Source: an uncultured Eubacteriales bacterium (GTDB lineage Bacteria > Bacillota > Clostridia > Lachnospirales > Lachnospiraceae). Taken from it: a stretch of DNA of 64,000 nt. A program made the position numbers and the translations under genes. Below, piece after piece: positions 9,551-17,793 of the stretch; position 1 is the first letter of the stretch; each line of letters starts with the position of its first letter. A model generated the notes under the pieces. It ran no database searches, had not been told where the DNA came from, and was given only the letters and a program-made list of their open reading frames with translations. The stretch spans positions 1 through 64,000 of the forward strand of contig ONPU01000006.1 of assembly GCA_900319795.1 (NCBI GenBank). Reading direction: 5' to 3'.

Positions 9551-10268
9551 GATGCTTCTCCATCACCTGGAATTTTCTGTAATCCTTTCCCAACACAGCC
9601 AATACTGTGCGGAACATCGTCAAAATTTCTCTCAGAAAGCGGAACCGGCGAATGGACTCTAAATTCCAAACCATCTTCGCCGGCAGTACTTCTTCAAGAT
9701 ACACTCTGTCAACGTCGTCCGCAGCGCTTAACAGCGTTTCTTCATCTTTGTATCTGATGCTTGCCTCGCTCGTTATACCTGCCGGCATCAGCAGCGTGGC
9801 GTTGAATTCAGGTCGGTACTGCTCTACATACTTCACAGCTTCGGGCCGAGTGCCCACAAAACTCATATTGCCGCATATCACGTCAAACAATTGGGGCAGT
9901 TCGTCTAATCTGAAACATCGGAGTTTAGTGCCAATTCTGGTAATCCGGCGGTCATTTCCAACCGTGACCGCTGTTCCAATCTTGTCTGCATTCAAAACCA
10001 TTGTACGAAACTTGTGAATTCTAAAATGCCTACCGTAAGTTGTCACACGCTCTTGCCGATATAAGGCCGGGCCGGAATCCTCACGTTTAATCATTAGTGC
10101 GATAAGTGCCATCGGGATAGCAAGGAGTATCAGCAGAATAAGCGAAAGGAAAAGATCAAACACCCGTTTCAGCACTAGCTGACCGCGTTTTTTGTAAAGT
10201 ATCTCCCAATAAGGCCGTACTTCTGAAGTCCTCATGAATACCGGGAGATCGTCCCATTTTTTCAACAC
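9537..10268 (-). CDS. Priming sugar transferase (undecaprenyl-phosphate sugar-1-phosphate transferase)
   Basis: This 243-aa protein belongs to the bacterial sugar transferase family (PF02397) in its short form, without the multi-span N-terminal part of WbaP. It has KRVFDLF at 34-40, one membrane segment at about 41-60, GPALYRQERV at 66-75, KFRTM at 86-90, LDELPQLFDV at 121-130 and SFVGTRPE at 136-143. The enzyme transfers a sugar-1-phosphate from a UDP-sugar to undecaprenyl phosphate and starts the repeat unit at the inner face of the membrane. The start is GTG, with GAGG six bases before it. An added C-terminal stretch after residue 190 is basic. Confidence 0.9.
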   Translation of the reverse strand: MLKKWDDLPVFMRTSEVRPYWEILYKKRGQLVLKRVFDLFLSLILLILLAIPMALIALMIKREDSGPALYRQERVTTYGRHFRIHKFRTMVLNADKIGTAVTVGNDRRITRIGTKLRCFRLDELPQLFDVICGNMSFVGTRPEAVKYVEQYRPEFNATLLMPAGITSEASIRYKDEETLLSAADDVDRVYLEEVLPAKMVWNLESIRRFRFLREILTMFRTVLAVLGKDYRKFQVMEKHHETT

Positions 10269-10271
10269 AAT

Positions 10272-10599
10272 TCAATTGTCCTCTCTGTAAATAGCGGGGC
10301 GAACATAATATCTTTCCTTTGAGCCAGGATATATTCCGATCAATGTCCGAACCCTTGTGGACGCGTCAAGTTCAAAAAACGTTTGTTCCACTGCCCCCCA
10401 TAATTGCCCTATACGACCATAAGGGCGATAAGAAGTGCCGAGAATAAGAACCAAGTCTGGAAAACAGTGTGAGCCACAGTATCAGGGCAATGGAAGCCGC
10501 AAGAATGATAAGAATGAGTGAATTCTGCCATCTTTTTGTGTTCATCTCTGGTTCTTCCAAACTATCCATATTCTCATACTCCAGAAAACTGTCAACCAC
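10272..10599 (-). pseudogene. Decayed VanZ-like gene joined to an unrecognised tail
   Basis: The frame from 10599 gives a hydrophilic leader, one membrane segment (SLILIILAASIALILWLTLF) and HFLSPLWSYRAIMGGSG, which resembles the N-terminal part of VanZ-family membrane proteins; it stops at 10372. A second frame carries on through the same region and reads FELDASTRVRTLIGIYPGSKERYYVRPAIYREDN to a stop at 10272. I do not recognise that tail. A frameshift near 10390 would join both parts. The remaining VanZ core is absent, so this looks like a deletion remnant. The stop sits 3 bp before the start of the priming transferase, so transcription through it is still needed. Confidence 0.5.
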
Positions 10600-11911
10600 A
10601 AACCTCGCTCACAACTTCCCTCAACATCTCACACACATACGCAACATCCTCATCTGACAGCAGCGTATGGAAGGGAAGGGTAATCAGGTTGTGATAATAA
10701 TCATATGCATTCGGGTAAGCTGAGCAATCCTTCCCATAAGCCGTCATCATCGGCAGAGGTTTAAAATGGACATTGGTAGCCACACCTCGCTTCGCCATCT
10801 TTTCGATTATTTCATTCCGCCGTTCAACGTCTATCCCCGGCACACGGATAAGATAGAGATGATTCGAGCTGTCCATATAGTCCGTATGATGAACGAGATG
10901 TCTGATTCCCAGCTCATCACAAGCCTTATCATACACAGCCATGATCTGCGCTCTTCGAGCAAGAAACCCTGTATACCTGTCAAGCTGCCGGAGGCCAATG
11001 GCAGCCATAATGTCGGTCATGTTGCACTTGTACCATGGGCCGATGATGTCATACTCCCATGTGCCGTTTTTTTCTTTCGTCAGGGCATCTTTATTCTGGC
11101 CGTGGAGAGACAGGAGCTGGAACATCTTGTAGATCTCAGCGTTCTCAATTCCCTCTAATGGCAGCCAGGTTGACGCCCCTCCCTCCGCTGTTGTAAAATT
11201 CTTTACTGCGTGGAAGCTAAAAGATGTAAAATCAGCTATAGCTCCAACATTTTTCCGCTGACCGCAGAAATCTCTGCTTGCGCCAAGAGCGTGGGCGGCG
11301 TCACTCACAACAGCCACACGCCCTATGGTTTGCTGGATGCGCGATGAGAGATCGGAGAGTAGATTACAGTGGTCATCCAACGGATGAAAGAGTTCTCGTT
11401 TTCTCTCCGCAATTTCAAAGATTCGCTCATAATCACAGACGAGCCCGCCGAGGTCAACAGGGATGATCGCTTTCGTCTTGGGGCCGATAGCTCGCTCCAA
11501 AGCCTCGTAGTCCATTTCCGGCATATGTGTGCAAGTATCTCCATCCCTCTGGATGTCCACGAATTTCACCGTAGCTCCGCAATGAATGACAGCCGAGGCG
11601 GACGAGGTATATGTATAAGCCGGAACAATCACCTCGTCTCCGGGACCGACGCCGAGGACGCGAAGATTCAACTCTTCTGCGGCTGTCGCAGAGCTCAAAC
11701 ACACGGCTTTATGGTTGTACCGCTCTATAGCTTCCTCAGTTGAGCAGTCAATGTCCGTTCTGCCAGTCTCAATATACGCGGCAAGACGGCGCTCCAACAT
11801 TTTCGTGCGCGGACCTGTAGTGATCCAGCCGGAACGAAGTGCTTCTGCGACTTCAATAATTTCCTTTTCACTAATATCAGGTGGACTAAAGCTTATAACA
11901 CGTTTTTCCAT
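10592..11911 (-). CDS. DegT/DnrJ/EryC1/StrS-family sugar aminotransferase
   Basis: The 439-aa PLP enzyme has VIVPAYTYTSSASAVIHCGA (about 94-113), the cofactor-binding SDAAHALGA (203-211, Asp204) and the Schiff-base lysine in SFHAVKNFTTAEGG (Lys237). It converts a keto-sugar nucleotide to an amino sugar. The lysine rules out the RfbH dehydratase type, which has His there. An insertion at about 170-195 (HPLDDHCNLLSDLSSRIQQ) lengthens the protein compared with most family members. It lies next to the CDP-glucose genes across an IS remnant, but whether it acts on a CDP- or UDP-sugar is not clear. Confidence 0.88.
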   Translation of the reverse strand: MEKRVISFSPPDISEKEIIEVAEALRSGWITTGPRTKMLERRLAAYIETGRTDIDCSTEEAIERYNHKAVCLSSATAAEELNLRVLGVGPGDEVIVPAYTYTSSASAVIHCGATVKFVDIQRDGDTCTHMPEMDYEALERAIGPKTKAIIPVDLGGLVCDYERIFEIAERKRELFHPLDDHCNLLSDLSSRIQQTIGRVAVVSDAAHALGASRDFCGQRKNVGAIADFTSFSFHAVKNFTTAEGGASTWLPLEGIENAEIYKMFQLLSLHGQNKDALTKEKNGTWEYDIIGPWYKCNMTDIMAAIGLRQLDRYTGFLARRAQIMAVYDKACDELGIRHLVHHTDYMDSSNHLYLIRVPGIDVERRNEIIEKMAKRGVATNVHFKPLPMMTAYGKDCSAYPNAYDYYHNLITLPFHTLLSDEDVAYVCEMLREVVSEVCG

Positions 11912-12258
11912 ATCCTGTCTAATCTCCGTTTACGGAGTGTTCTGTTTCCCATTATTTTGATCTTGATAACCTCAAAGACACAGCTTCGCCATCCGAGTCT
12001 TTCACCCAGCCTTGACTGTATTTGATAATCCAGTCTGCCATCTGGAATCATTGTGTCTGCCATTTCCTCATCCCGGCAATCCACTCGGTAATGATTCCGT
12101 GGTTTCTTTTCGATTCTCAAAAGCATCCCGTTCCGCTTCGACCCTTTTACAGGTCTGATCCTGGGTGCAGTGCATGCCTTTCGCGTGGTGCCAATCGCCC
12201 AATAATTCTTTGTTGCAGGATAACGTATAATAAGTTGCGCAAATTTAAAACTGAATAA
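11912..12258. other. Gap between aminotransferase and IS remnant; no supported gene
   Basis: About 350 bases lie between the sugar aminotransferase start and the IS256 remnant. Short open frames exist on both strands (for example a 77-codon minus frame to 12126) but none has a family motif or ribosome site. A TATAAT is present at about 12230 and could be a relic of the insertion element's own promoter. The region is probably scar sequence. Confidence 0.4.
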
Positions 12259-12553
12259 TAAAGCTTGATCAGGAACTTATCCACAACGAATTAAAAGATC
12301 TTGTAAAGAACAGTGTAGAGAAAATCTCAATGCCATGCTTGATGCCGAAGCAGATCGACTTGTTAACGCCGAACGGTATGCCCGTGATGAAGAGCGAAAA
12401 GGCTATCGTGCCGGCCATTATGATCGATCATTCTCAACCATTGCCGGAGATGTGAATCTGAAGATGCCGAAACTAAAGGGTGTCACCTTTGAAACAGCAA
12501 TCATCGAAAGATACCGTCGGCGTGAGACTTCCGTAGAAGAGGCTCTCATGGAA
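12259..12553 (+). pseudogene. IS256-family (Mutator-type) transposase remnant
   Basis: The plus strand encodes LDQELIHNELKDLVKNSVEK, a frame break near 12327, then MLDAEADRLVNAERYARDEERKGYRAGHYDR...LKMPKLKGVTFETAIIERYRRRETSVEEALME. This is the N-terminal quarter of IS256-type transposases. No usable start codon is present, the frame is broken once, and similarity stops abruptly after EEALME (about 12553). The DDE catalytic domain is missing, so it cannot transpose. It marks an old insertion at the border between the glycosyltransferase cluster and the CDP-glucose genes. Confidence 0.85.
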
Positions 12554-12593
12554 TGGACCACAACCGCCGGCAGGACGGTACCTGACCGTTCGC

Positions 12594-12637
12594 CTGGCGT
12601 CAAGACCAGGACAAGTGTACTTGAGTCTTGACGCCAG
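12594..12637 (-). terminator. Hairpin downstream of rfbG, possible terminator
   Basis: CTGGCGTCAAGAC (12594-12606) is perfectly complementary to GTCTTGACGCCAG (12625-12637), a 13-bp stem with an 18-base loop. It lies about 30 bp past the rfbG stop. There is no U-run, so it may be a Rho-aided terminator or an insertion scar rather than an intrinsic terminator. Confidence 0.45.
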
Positions 12638-12668
12638 ACGCCCGTCCAGGTCACTGGCAGACAGGCGG

Positions 12669-13718
12669 TTATATTCGGAAATAATCCGCGATCTGTTCCG
12701 ACATACATGCGCAGATGTCACCGCCATCGGCGTAGACTTTCGACCACTCGACCGTCTTTTTCACCGCCTCGCGGATGCCCCAGCGCGGTGTAAAGCCGAG
12801 GACCTTCGCTATTTTCGTGCTGTCCAGCATGAGCAGTCCCGCTTCATGGGGCCCGCCGTCATTTTTGACGGAAAATGAGAACCCATTTCCCCAATACTCC
12901 GCGAAAATGCCGACCAGCTCCGAAGTCGTCACCGTGTCGGACGCGTTCGGACCCACATTGTAAGCGCCCGAAACGGAAGGATCGTCCTCCTGCCGGGCCG
13001 CAATGGTCAGGTAAGCGGCGAGGGGCTCCAGCACATGCTGGAACGGCCTTACGGAAGACGGGTTCCGAAGGACCACGTCCTCTCCCGCCATCGCGGCGCG
13101 CACACAGTCCGGGATGATCCGGTCCTTCGCGAAATCACCGCCGCCGATCACGTTGCCCGCCCGCGCGGTAGAGACTGCCACGCCGGCTTCGTTGAAGAAG
13201 GACGAACGGTAACTGTGCGTCACAAGATCCGAGCAGGACTTGCTGTTGGAATACGGATCGTATCCGTCCAGCGGGTCGTCCTCGGCGTATCCTCTCTGCT
13301 CTTCCATGTTGAGGTAGACCTTGTCCGTGGTCACGTTGACAATGGACCGCACCGAATCCGTATGCCTCGCGGCTTCCAGCACGTTCACGGTTCCCATCAC
13401 ATTGACCTCGAACGTCTCGCGCGGAATGCGGTAGGACTCCCTTACGATAGGCTGCGCCGCCAGATGCAGCACGATCTCCGGCCGGAACTCCCGCATCGCG
13501 CCAAGGAGGGTCTCATAGTCCCGAATATCCGCAATGCGCTCTCGTATGCTGTTTCCCGTCTTTGTCAGCTCATACAGAGACGGCTCCGTCGGCGCCTTCA
13601 GCGCGTAGCCGTACACTTCGGTTCCGGCCTCCATGAGCATCCGGACCAGCCAGCTTCCCTTGAAGCCGGTGTGCCCCGTCACAAATACGCGTTTTCCTCT
13701 ATACCAATCCAGTATCAT
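12669..13718 (-). CDS. rfbG: CDP-glucose 4,6-dehydratase
   Basis: The 349-aa SDR enzyme starts at ATG 13718 (MILDWYRGKRVFVTGHTGFKG), with AGGAGAAG upstream; the open frame further 5' is repeat DNA and not coding. It has the NAD-binding GHTGFKG (15-21), VLHLAAQP (83-90), TTDK (130-133) and the catalytic YSNSK (Tyr156, Lys160). GHTGFKG with HLAAQPIVRESY is characteristic of RfbG. It makes CDP-4-keto-6-deoxyglucose, the branch point to CDP-dideoxy or amino sugars. rfbF lies upstream, with a palindromic repeat between them. No RfbH is present in the window. Confidence 0.92.
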   Translation of the reverse strand: MILDWYRGKRVFVTGHTGFKGSWLVRMLMEAGTEVYGYALKAPTEPSLYELTKTGNSIRERIADIRDYETLLGAMREFRPEIVLHLAAQPIVRESYRIPRETFEVNVMGTVNVLEAARHTDSVRSIVNVTTDKVYLNMEEQRGYAEDDPLDGYDPYSNSKSCSDLVTHSYRSSFFNEAGVAVSTARAGNVIGGGDFAKDRIIPDCVRAAMAGEDVVLRNPSSVRPFQHVLEPLAAYLTIAARQEDDPSVSGAYNVGPNASDTVTTSELVGIFAEYWGNGFSFSVKNDGGPHEAGLLMLDSTKIAKVLGFTPRWGIREAVKKTVEWSKVYADGGDICACMSEQIADYFRI

Positions 13719-13748
13719 ATATATATTACTTTCTTCTCCTATATACCA

Positions 13749-13813
13749 TGTACCAGGGGGGTCTGGCACCTGTGGTGCATTTTGCACCAGAGGGGTCTGG
13801 CACCTGTGGGCAT
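13749..13813. repeat. Palindromic repeat, locus A (two units)
   Basis: Two 31-bp units of the dispersed palindrome lie head to tail here (13749-13779 and 13783-13813). Both carry the core GGGGTCTGGCACCTGTGG. The second decays at its end. They lie between rfbF and rfbG. Confidence 0.85.
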
Positions 13814-13815
13814 GA

Positions 13816-13853
13816 GGTGGCACCGGCAAAGCCGGTGACGGAGTCCTGGTGCC
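13816..13853. repeat. Hairpin next to palindromic repeat A
   Basis: CACCGGC-AAA-GCCGGTG (13821-13837) forms a 7-bp stem, enclosed by GGCACC and GGTGCC arms (13819-13853). It is adjacent to repeat A, downstream of the rfbF stop, and may act as a transcription barrier. No U-run follows. Confidence 0.5.
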
Positions 13854-13884
13854 TCGTCTTACTCTACTATAGATGTTAACTTTA

Positions 13885-14670
13885 TCAGTCGCTCCAGACC
13901 TTCCACGGAGCCTCTCCGCTCTTCCACAGTCTCTCCAGCAGCTCTTTCTCCCGCAGCGTATCCATACACTGCCAGAAGCCCTCATGCCGGAACGCGTTGA
14001 GCCCGCCGTCCGCCGCGATGCGTTCGATCGGCTCACGTTCGAACGGCTGGTCGTCCCGCTCGATGTACCGAAGCACCTCCGGCTCGGCGACCATAAAGCC
14101 CGCGTTGATCCAGCCCGAGTCCTCGACCCGCTTTTCACGGAAACTCTTCACATGACCGCTGTCTTCCATGTCGAGATTTCCGAAACGGCTCGACGGGTGC
14201 ACGCAGCTCATCGTGAGAATGCCGCCGCTTTTTTTGTGATATTCGTACAGTTCCGGAATATTGACATCCGAAACGCCGTCCCCGTAAGTCAGGAAAAACG
14301 GCTCCCCGTCGTCCAGGTAGCGGGCGATCCGCCTGATTCTCCCGCCGGTCATCGTATCCCGGCCGGTGTCGATGAGCGAGACCTTCCACATTTCCGTATG
14401 CTCGCGGTGAACGGTCATCTCGTTCCGCCCGCCGGTAAAGTCGAACGTCACATCCGAATTGTACAGGAAATAATTCGCGAAGTACTCCTTGATCACATGC
14501 TGCATATACCCGCAGCAAATGATGAAATCATTGAACCCGTAATGGGAGTACTGCTTCATGATATGCCACAGAATCGGTTTCCCGCCGATCTCAACCATCG
14601 GTTTCGGGCGAAGCCTGCTCTCTTCGCTGATGCGCGTTCCGTATCCGCCTGCCAGAATTACTGTTTTCAT
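13885..14670 (-). CDS. rfbF: Glucose-1-phosphate cytidylyltransferase
   Basis: The 261-aa nucleotidyltransferase begins MKTVILAGGYGTRISEESRLRPKPMVEIGGKPILWHIM, with the nucleotide-binding AGGYGTR at 7-13 and the RPKPM substrate lysine region. YFLTYGDGVSDVNI (about 119-132) holds the catalytic Asp and GWINAGFMVAEPEV is also family-typical. It forms CDP-glucose from CTP and glucose-1-phosphate and feeds RfbG. Its length equals that of characterised RfbF proteins (about 257 aa). It is first in the CDP-sugar branch. Confidence 0.93.
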   Translation of the reverse strand: MKTVILAGGYGTRISEESRLRPKPMVEIGGKPILWHIMKQYSHYGFNDFIICCGYMQHVIKEYFANYFLYNSDVTFDFTGGRNEMTVHREHTEMWKVSLIDTGRDTMTGGRIRRIARYLDDGEPFFLTYGDGVSDVNIPELYEYHKKSGGILTMSCVHPSSRFGNLDMEDSGHVKSFREKRVEDSGWINAGFMVAEPEVLRYIERDDQPFEREPIERIAADGGLNAFRHEGFWQCMDTLREKELLERLWKSGEAPWKVWSD

Positions 14671-14706
14671 TGAACCCTCTTAATGATGATCTGAAAAATA
14701 GGATCT

Positions 14707-16194
14707 CTACTTTTTCTTGAATAGCGCCGAAAGGATCACAAGGATGAGCCCGATCAGAATGAGCATCGTCAGCATCGCGATCGCGAAAAATGCGGTTCTC
14801 TGCATGGTGATGCCAAACGGAAGCGTGACCGAATCCGCGTCAGCCGCGGCCTCCCGATCCTCTTCCACCGCAGCGTCCGCTTTCTTGTCGTCCGCTTCTG
14901 CAGCTTCTTCGTTTTCTCCGCTTTCTTCTGTCGTTTCCGCCTCTTCCGTCGTTTCCGTCTCTCCGGCTTTTTCGGCTTCAGCCGCCGCCTTCTCCTCTTC
15001 CACGGCGTCAAAGGTCTCTTTGGCCATCACCGCTTCACCCACGGGATATCCATGCCAGCTGTAGGAGTAGATAAGAGCAGCATTTCCGTCCGCGTCCGTT
15101 CCCTCTGTCATCTCTTCCGTGCAGTCTTCTGACGCGGCCCCTTTCGGCAGTGAAATCACTCCTCCGGAAACAAGCTCGGCGTCTCCCAGGTCGACCCTGC
15201 CGTGCGTAAAGTTGTCAAAACCGTAATCCAGGATCTTCTTCGAATCCGCTCTCATGGCCTGGCTGTCCTCATCGTGAAGGACCACGGAAATGAGGGTCAT
15301 CCCGTCCTTCTGGACATACGTGGCAAGGCAGCTTTTTGCCAGATCCGTGTACCCGGTTTTGCCGCCGATCGTCCCCTCGTAGATCCATTCGGGATCCGTA
15401 ATGAACGGATGGTGGTTCTGGAAGATCCGCTCCTCGGTCATATTGGTGGCCGGGATCGTGTAGACCGCCGTGCTGACGATCTCGCGGAAGGTCTCATTTT
15501 TCAGAGCTTCCCTGGAAATAAGCGCCATATCCAGCGCGCTGGACACATGGCCTTCGGCCGGCATGCCGCAGGCATTTACAAAATGCGTATTCGTACAGCC
15601 CAGCTCAGCCGCGCGCTCATTCATCATATTGATAAATGTATCGAGCGAGCCGCCTCCGATATACTCTCCGACCTGCGTGGCAAAGTCATTGGCGCTCTTT
15701 AACATGACGCCGTAGAGCATGTCCTTCAGCGTGAAGACCTCGCCGACCTGGGTATAGAGATTCGAGCTGCCGCTGATGGCATATTCGACCCCGGTCTTTG
15801 TCATCGTCACCTGCGCGTCAAGGTCTCCGTTTTCGATCGCCAGAAGGCAGGTCATGATCTTCGTCAATGAAGCGGGCGGAGACTGAACGTCCATTCCCTT
15901 GTTGAGGAGAATCGCGCCCGTATCCGCGTCCATGAGGCAGGCATAGTCCGCCATCGGATTTTCGGCCTTTGGCCATCCTTCGGTGGCATTTGTCGGGATC
16001 AGCTCCTCAAGCGGGATCGTCGGCTCCGCTTCAGCAGGCGTCGCCTCAGCGGGCGCTTCCGCTTCCGCCGCTGCCTCGGCAGGTGCTTCCGTCGCGGCCG
16101 CCTCTTCCGCGTATACGCCGATCGCCGGACCAAGTGCAAGGACCAGCGTCATTGCCGCCGAAAAGACTCTCAGCCGGATATGATTCTTATTCAT
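14707..16194 (-). CDS. dacA: D-alanyl-D-alanine carboxypeptidase (peptidase S11, PBP5-like)
   Basis: The 495-aa protein has a signal peptide (1-29, ending VYA), an Ala/Glu-rich spacer, and the three penicillin-binding motifs: SLTK at 109-112 (nucleophile Ser109), SAN at 167-169 and KTG at 279-281. The C-terminus has a long Glu/Ala/Thr-rich linker, then a membrane helix (about 470-492) and KKK, so it is anchored by a true transmembrane helix rather than the usual amphipathic one. It trims the terminal D-Ala of peptidoglycan stems. It overlaps the HPr-like gene upstream by 8 bp. Confidence 0.93.
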   Translation of the reverse strand: MNKNHIRLRVFSAAMTLVLALGPAIGVYAEEAAATEAPAEAAAEAEAPAEATPAEAEPTIPLEELIPTNATEGWPKAENPMADYACLMDADTGAILLNKGMDVQSPPASLTKIMTCLLAIENGDLDAQVTMTKTGVEYAISGSSNLYTQVGEVFTLKDMLYGVMLKSANDFATQVGEYIGGGSLDTFINMMNERAAELGCTNTHFVNACGMPAEGHVSSALDMALISREALKNETFREIVSTAVYTIPATNMTEERIFQNHHPFITDPEWIYEGTIGGKTGYTDLAKSCLATYVQKDGMTLISVVLHDEDSQAMRADSKKILDYGFDNFTHGRVDLGDAELVSGGVISLPKGAASEDCTEEMTEGTDADGNAALIYSYSWHGYPVGEAVMAKETFDAVEEEKAAAEAEKAGETETTEEAETTEESGENEEAAEADDKKADAAVEEDREAAADADSVTLPFGITMQRTAFFAIAMLTMLILIGLILVILSALFKKK

Positions 16195-16453
16195 CGGACA
16201 GACCCTCTCTGATCACGTTCAGCATATGGGCCAGAGCTTCCTCTTCATCGTCGCCGTTGCAGACGATTTCGATCTCGTCTCCGCACTTAACGCAGCCGCC
16301 GAGAATCGAGAGGACGCTTTTCGCGTTCGCCGTCGTATTGCCGAATGTAAATGTGATCGTGGAATTGAATTTCATCGCCTCTTCACAGAAGCGTGCCGCC
16401 GGCTTCAGATGAAGTCCCGAAGCGTCTTTTATTACCGCATGTCCGCTAACCAT
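16187..16453 (-). CDS. HPr-family phosphocarrier, keeps His15 and Ser46
   Basis: The 88-aa protein has the HPr fold with GLHLKPAA around His15 and NAKSVLSI around Ser46, so both phosphorylation positions are present. Arg17, which assists the histidine in PTS HPr, is Lys. It lies between cdaR and dacA and overlaps dacA by 8 bp, away from any PTS gene. A second HPr (62220-62477) lacks Ser46. This copy could be the one seen by HPr kinase, or could have a regulatory role like Crh, though Crh lacks the histidine. Confidence 0.85.
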   Translation of the reverse strand: MVSGHAVIKDASGLHLKPAARFCEEAMKFNSTITFTFGNTTANAKSVLSILGGCVKCGDEIEIVCNGDDEEEALAHMLNVIREGLSDE

Positions 16454-16482
16454 TTCTAAGCTTACTTCCTTCCTTAAATGAC

Positions 16483-17793
16483 TCAGGACTCTTCGGATCC
16501 GGCATTTTCCGAACCGCCTGTCCTTGTGACTGTTACATCGATCGCTACATCACTTACGAGCGTACAGCCTTCCGGCAGTGTGATATCCACCGGCAGAGTC
16601 TGCGCTCCTGTCTTTACGTTGTTGAAATCCACCGCCGCGGTTATCTGATCGGCGCTGAGCTGCGTAAGGACCTCGTCATTGCCCTGGACCCTGACGTCGA
16701 TTGAAGAATCGGCGAACACGGCGCTTAAGGATGTCGGCAGGTTCTGCTTCTCTATGTCGCGGACCGGTATTTCAATGGAGGTCGTATTCTGTTCCAGAAT
16801 CTTGACACTCACAACCACGGTTTCATTCACGCCCTCGGTAACCCGCATTCCCGCCGGCAGATAGTCCGGAAGATTGACGGAGATATCGACATCTTCGTTG
16901 GCTCCGCTGATATCCACCGCGTGAGAGGCCTCGTCGATCAGGATTCTGCTTCCCTCGCTTTTCACCTTGTCGATGGCGGAATCCGTTCCCGCCAGGGAAA
17001 TGGTCGACGGCGTAACCGTAATCTCGCCTACCCGGTAACCTTCCCTCGGCTTCCCGTAAGTCTCCGCCTCGATCGGCACATCCGTGATCACCTTATAGAG
17101 CTCCACTTCCACGCGGATTTCCGACTCACTGACACTGAATGTCAGATAGCTCATGCTCTTTTCACTCAGTTCGTCTCCGTTTTTATCGAACACGTGCAGT
17201 TTCGGAATCAGGGCCGAGTCTTCATCCAGATTGGAGACATTGACTTCCGCCTGGACGTTGTCGATCTTTTCAAGCAGGGACTCAGGTCCCCTGAGCGTAA
17301 TCCGGTCCGGATAGCAGCTCATGCTTCCGACTTCATGACCCCTGCTTGGAGTGGAACCGTTGGTAACAGGATTCAGAACGAAGTCCGTGCTCGCCATTTC
17401 CTCCAGAACGATCTGGATATTGCGGGGCGTAACCGTAATATTTTCCTGCGAAATGCCCGGAACCGTGACCGTCACCGGCGCCATGACCGGATTGGAGTTG
17501 AGGTCCGCGATCTGGGTCAGGTCCACATTGGCGTTGACGGAGGCCGTCGTCAGCCGGTCCACGACCGAGCGGTTGCCCCTCACTGTCACGCTGACATTTT
17601 CAAAGCCCTCCCGGATCCTGTAGGAGAGGTTCATGCTCTCGATATAGGACGCGTTCGAGACATTGACCGGAATATTGTTCAATCTGGTCGGAATGACCGG
17701 ATTGCTGATGTTGATGATCGCGATCCACGCGACAAATCCGAGAACAAGGGACAGGATTTTGAGCCCCGGATTTCTGAACAGGCTTTTATTCAT
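16483..17793 (-). CDS. cdaR: YbbR-domain regulator of diadenylate cyclase
   Basis: The 436-aa protein has a short cytoplasmic N-terminus, one membrane helix (about 11-31, ILSLVLGFVAWIAIINISNP) and four successive YbbR domains of about 80-90 residues, each rich in beta strands and with VTVRG- or ITLRGP-like repeats. CdaR binds and tunes the membrane diadenylate cyclase CdaA. Its start overlaps the cdaA stop by 8 bp, the standard arrangement. The Ser/Glu-rich C-terminus lies outside the cell by this topology. Confidence 0.92.
   Translation of the reverse strand: MNKSLFRNPGLKILSLVLGFVAWIAIINISNPVIPTRLNNIPVNVSNASYIESMNLSYRIREGFENVSVTVRGNRSVVDRLTTASVNANVDLTQIADLNSNPVMAPVTVTVPGISQENITVTPRNIQIVLEEMASTDFVLNPVTNGSTPSRGHEVGSMSCYPDRITLRGPESLLEKIDNVQAEVNVSNLDEDSALIPKLHVFDKNGDELSEKSMSYLTFSVSESEIRVEVELYKVITDVPIEAETYGKPREGYRVGEITVTPSTISLAGTDSAIDKVKSEGSRILIDEASHAVDISGANEDVDISVNLPDYLPAGMRVTEGVNETVVVSVKILEQNTTSIEIPVRDIEKQNLPTSLSAVFADSSIDVRVQGNDEVLTQLSADQITAAVDFNNVKTGAQTLPVDITLPEGCTLVSDVAIDVTVTRTGGSENAGSEES

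Noticed and set aside
11893-12126. A 77-codon minus-strand frame before the sugar aminotransferase
   Set aside because: It overlaps the aminotransferase start, has no recognisable motif and lies in scar-like sequence next to the IS remnant.
13719-14138. Upstream extension of the rfbG frame to 489 codons
   Set aside because: The extra part runs through rfbF antisense and the palindromic repeat; the proper ATG with AGGAGAAG is at 13718.
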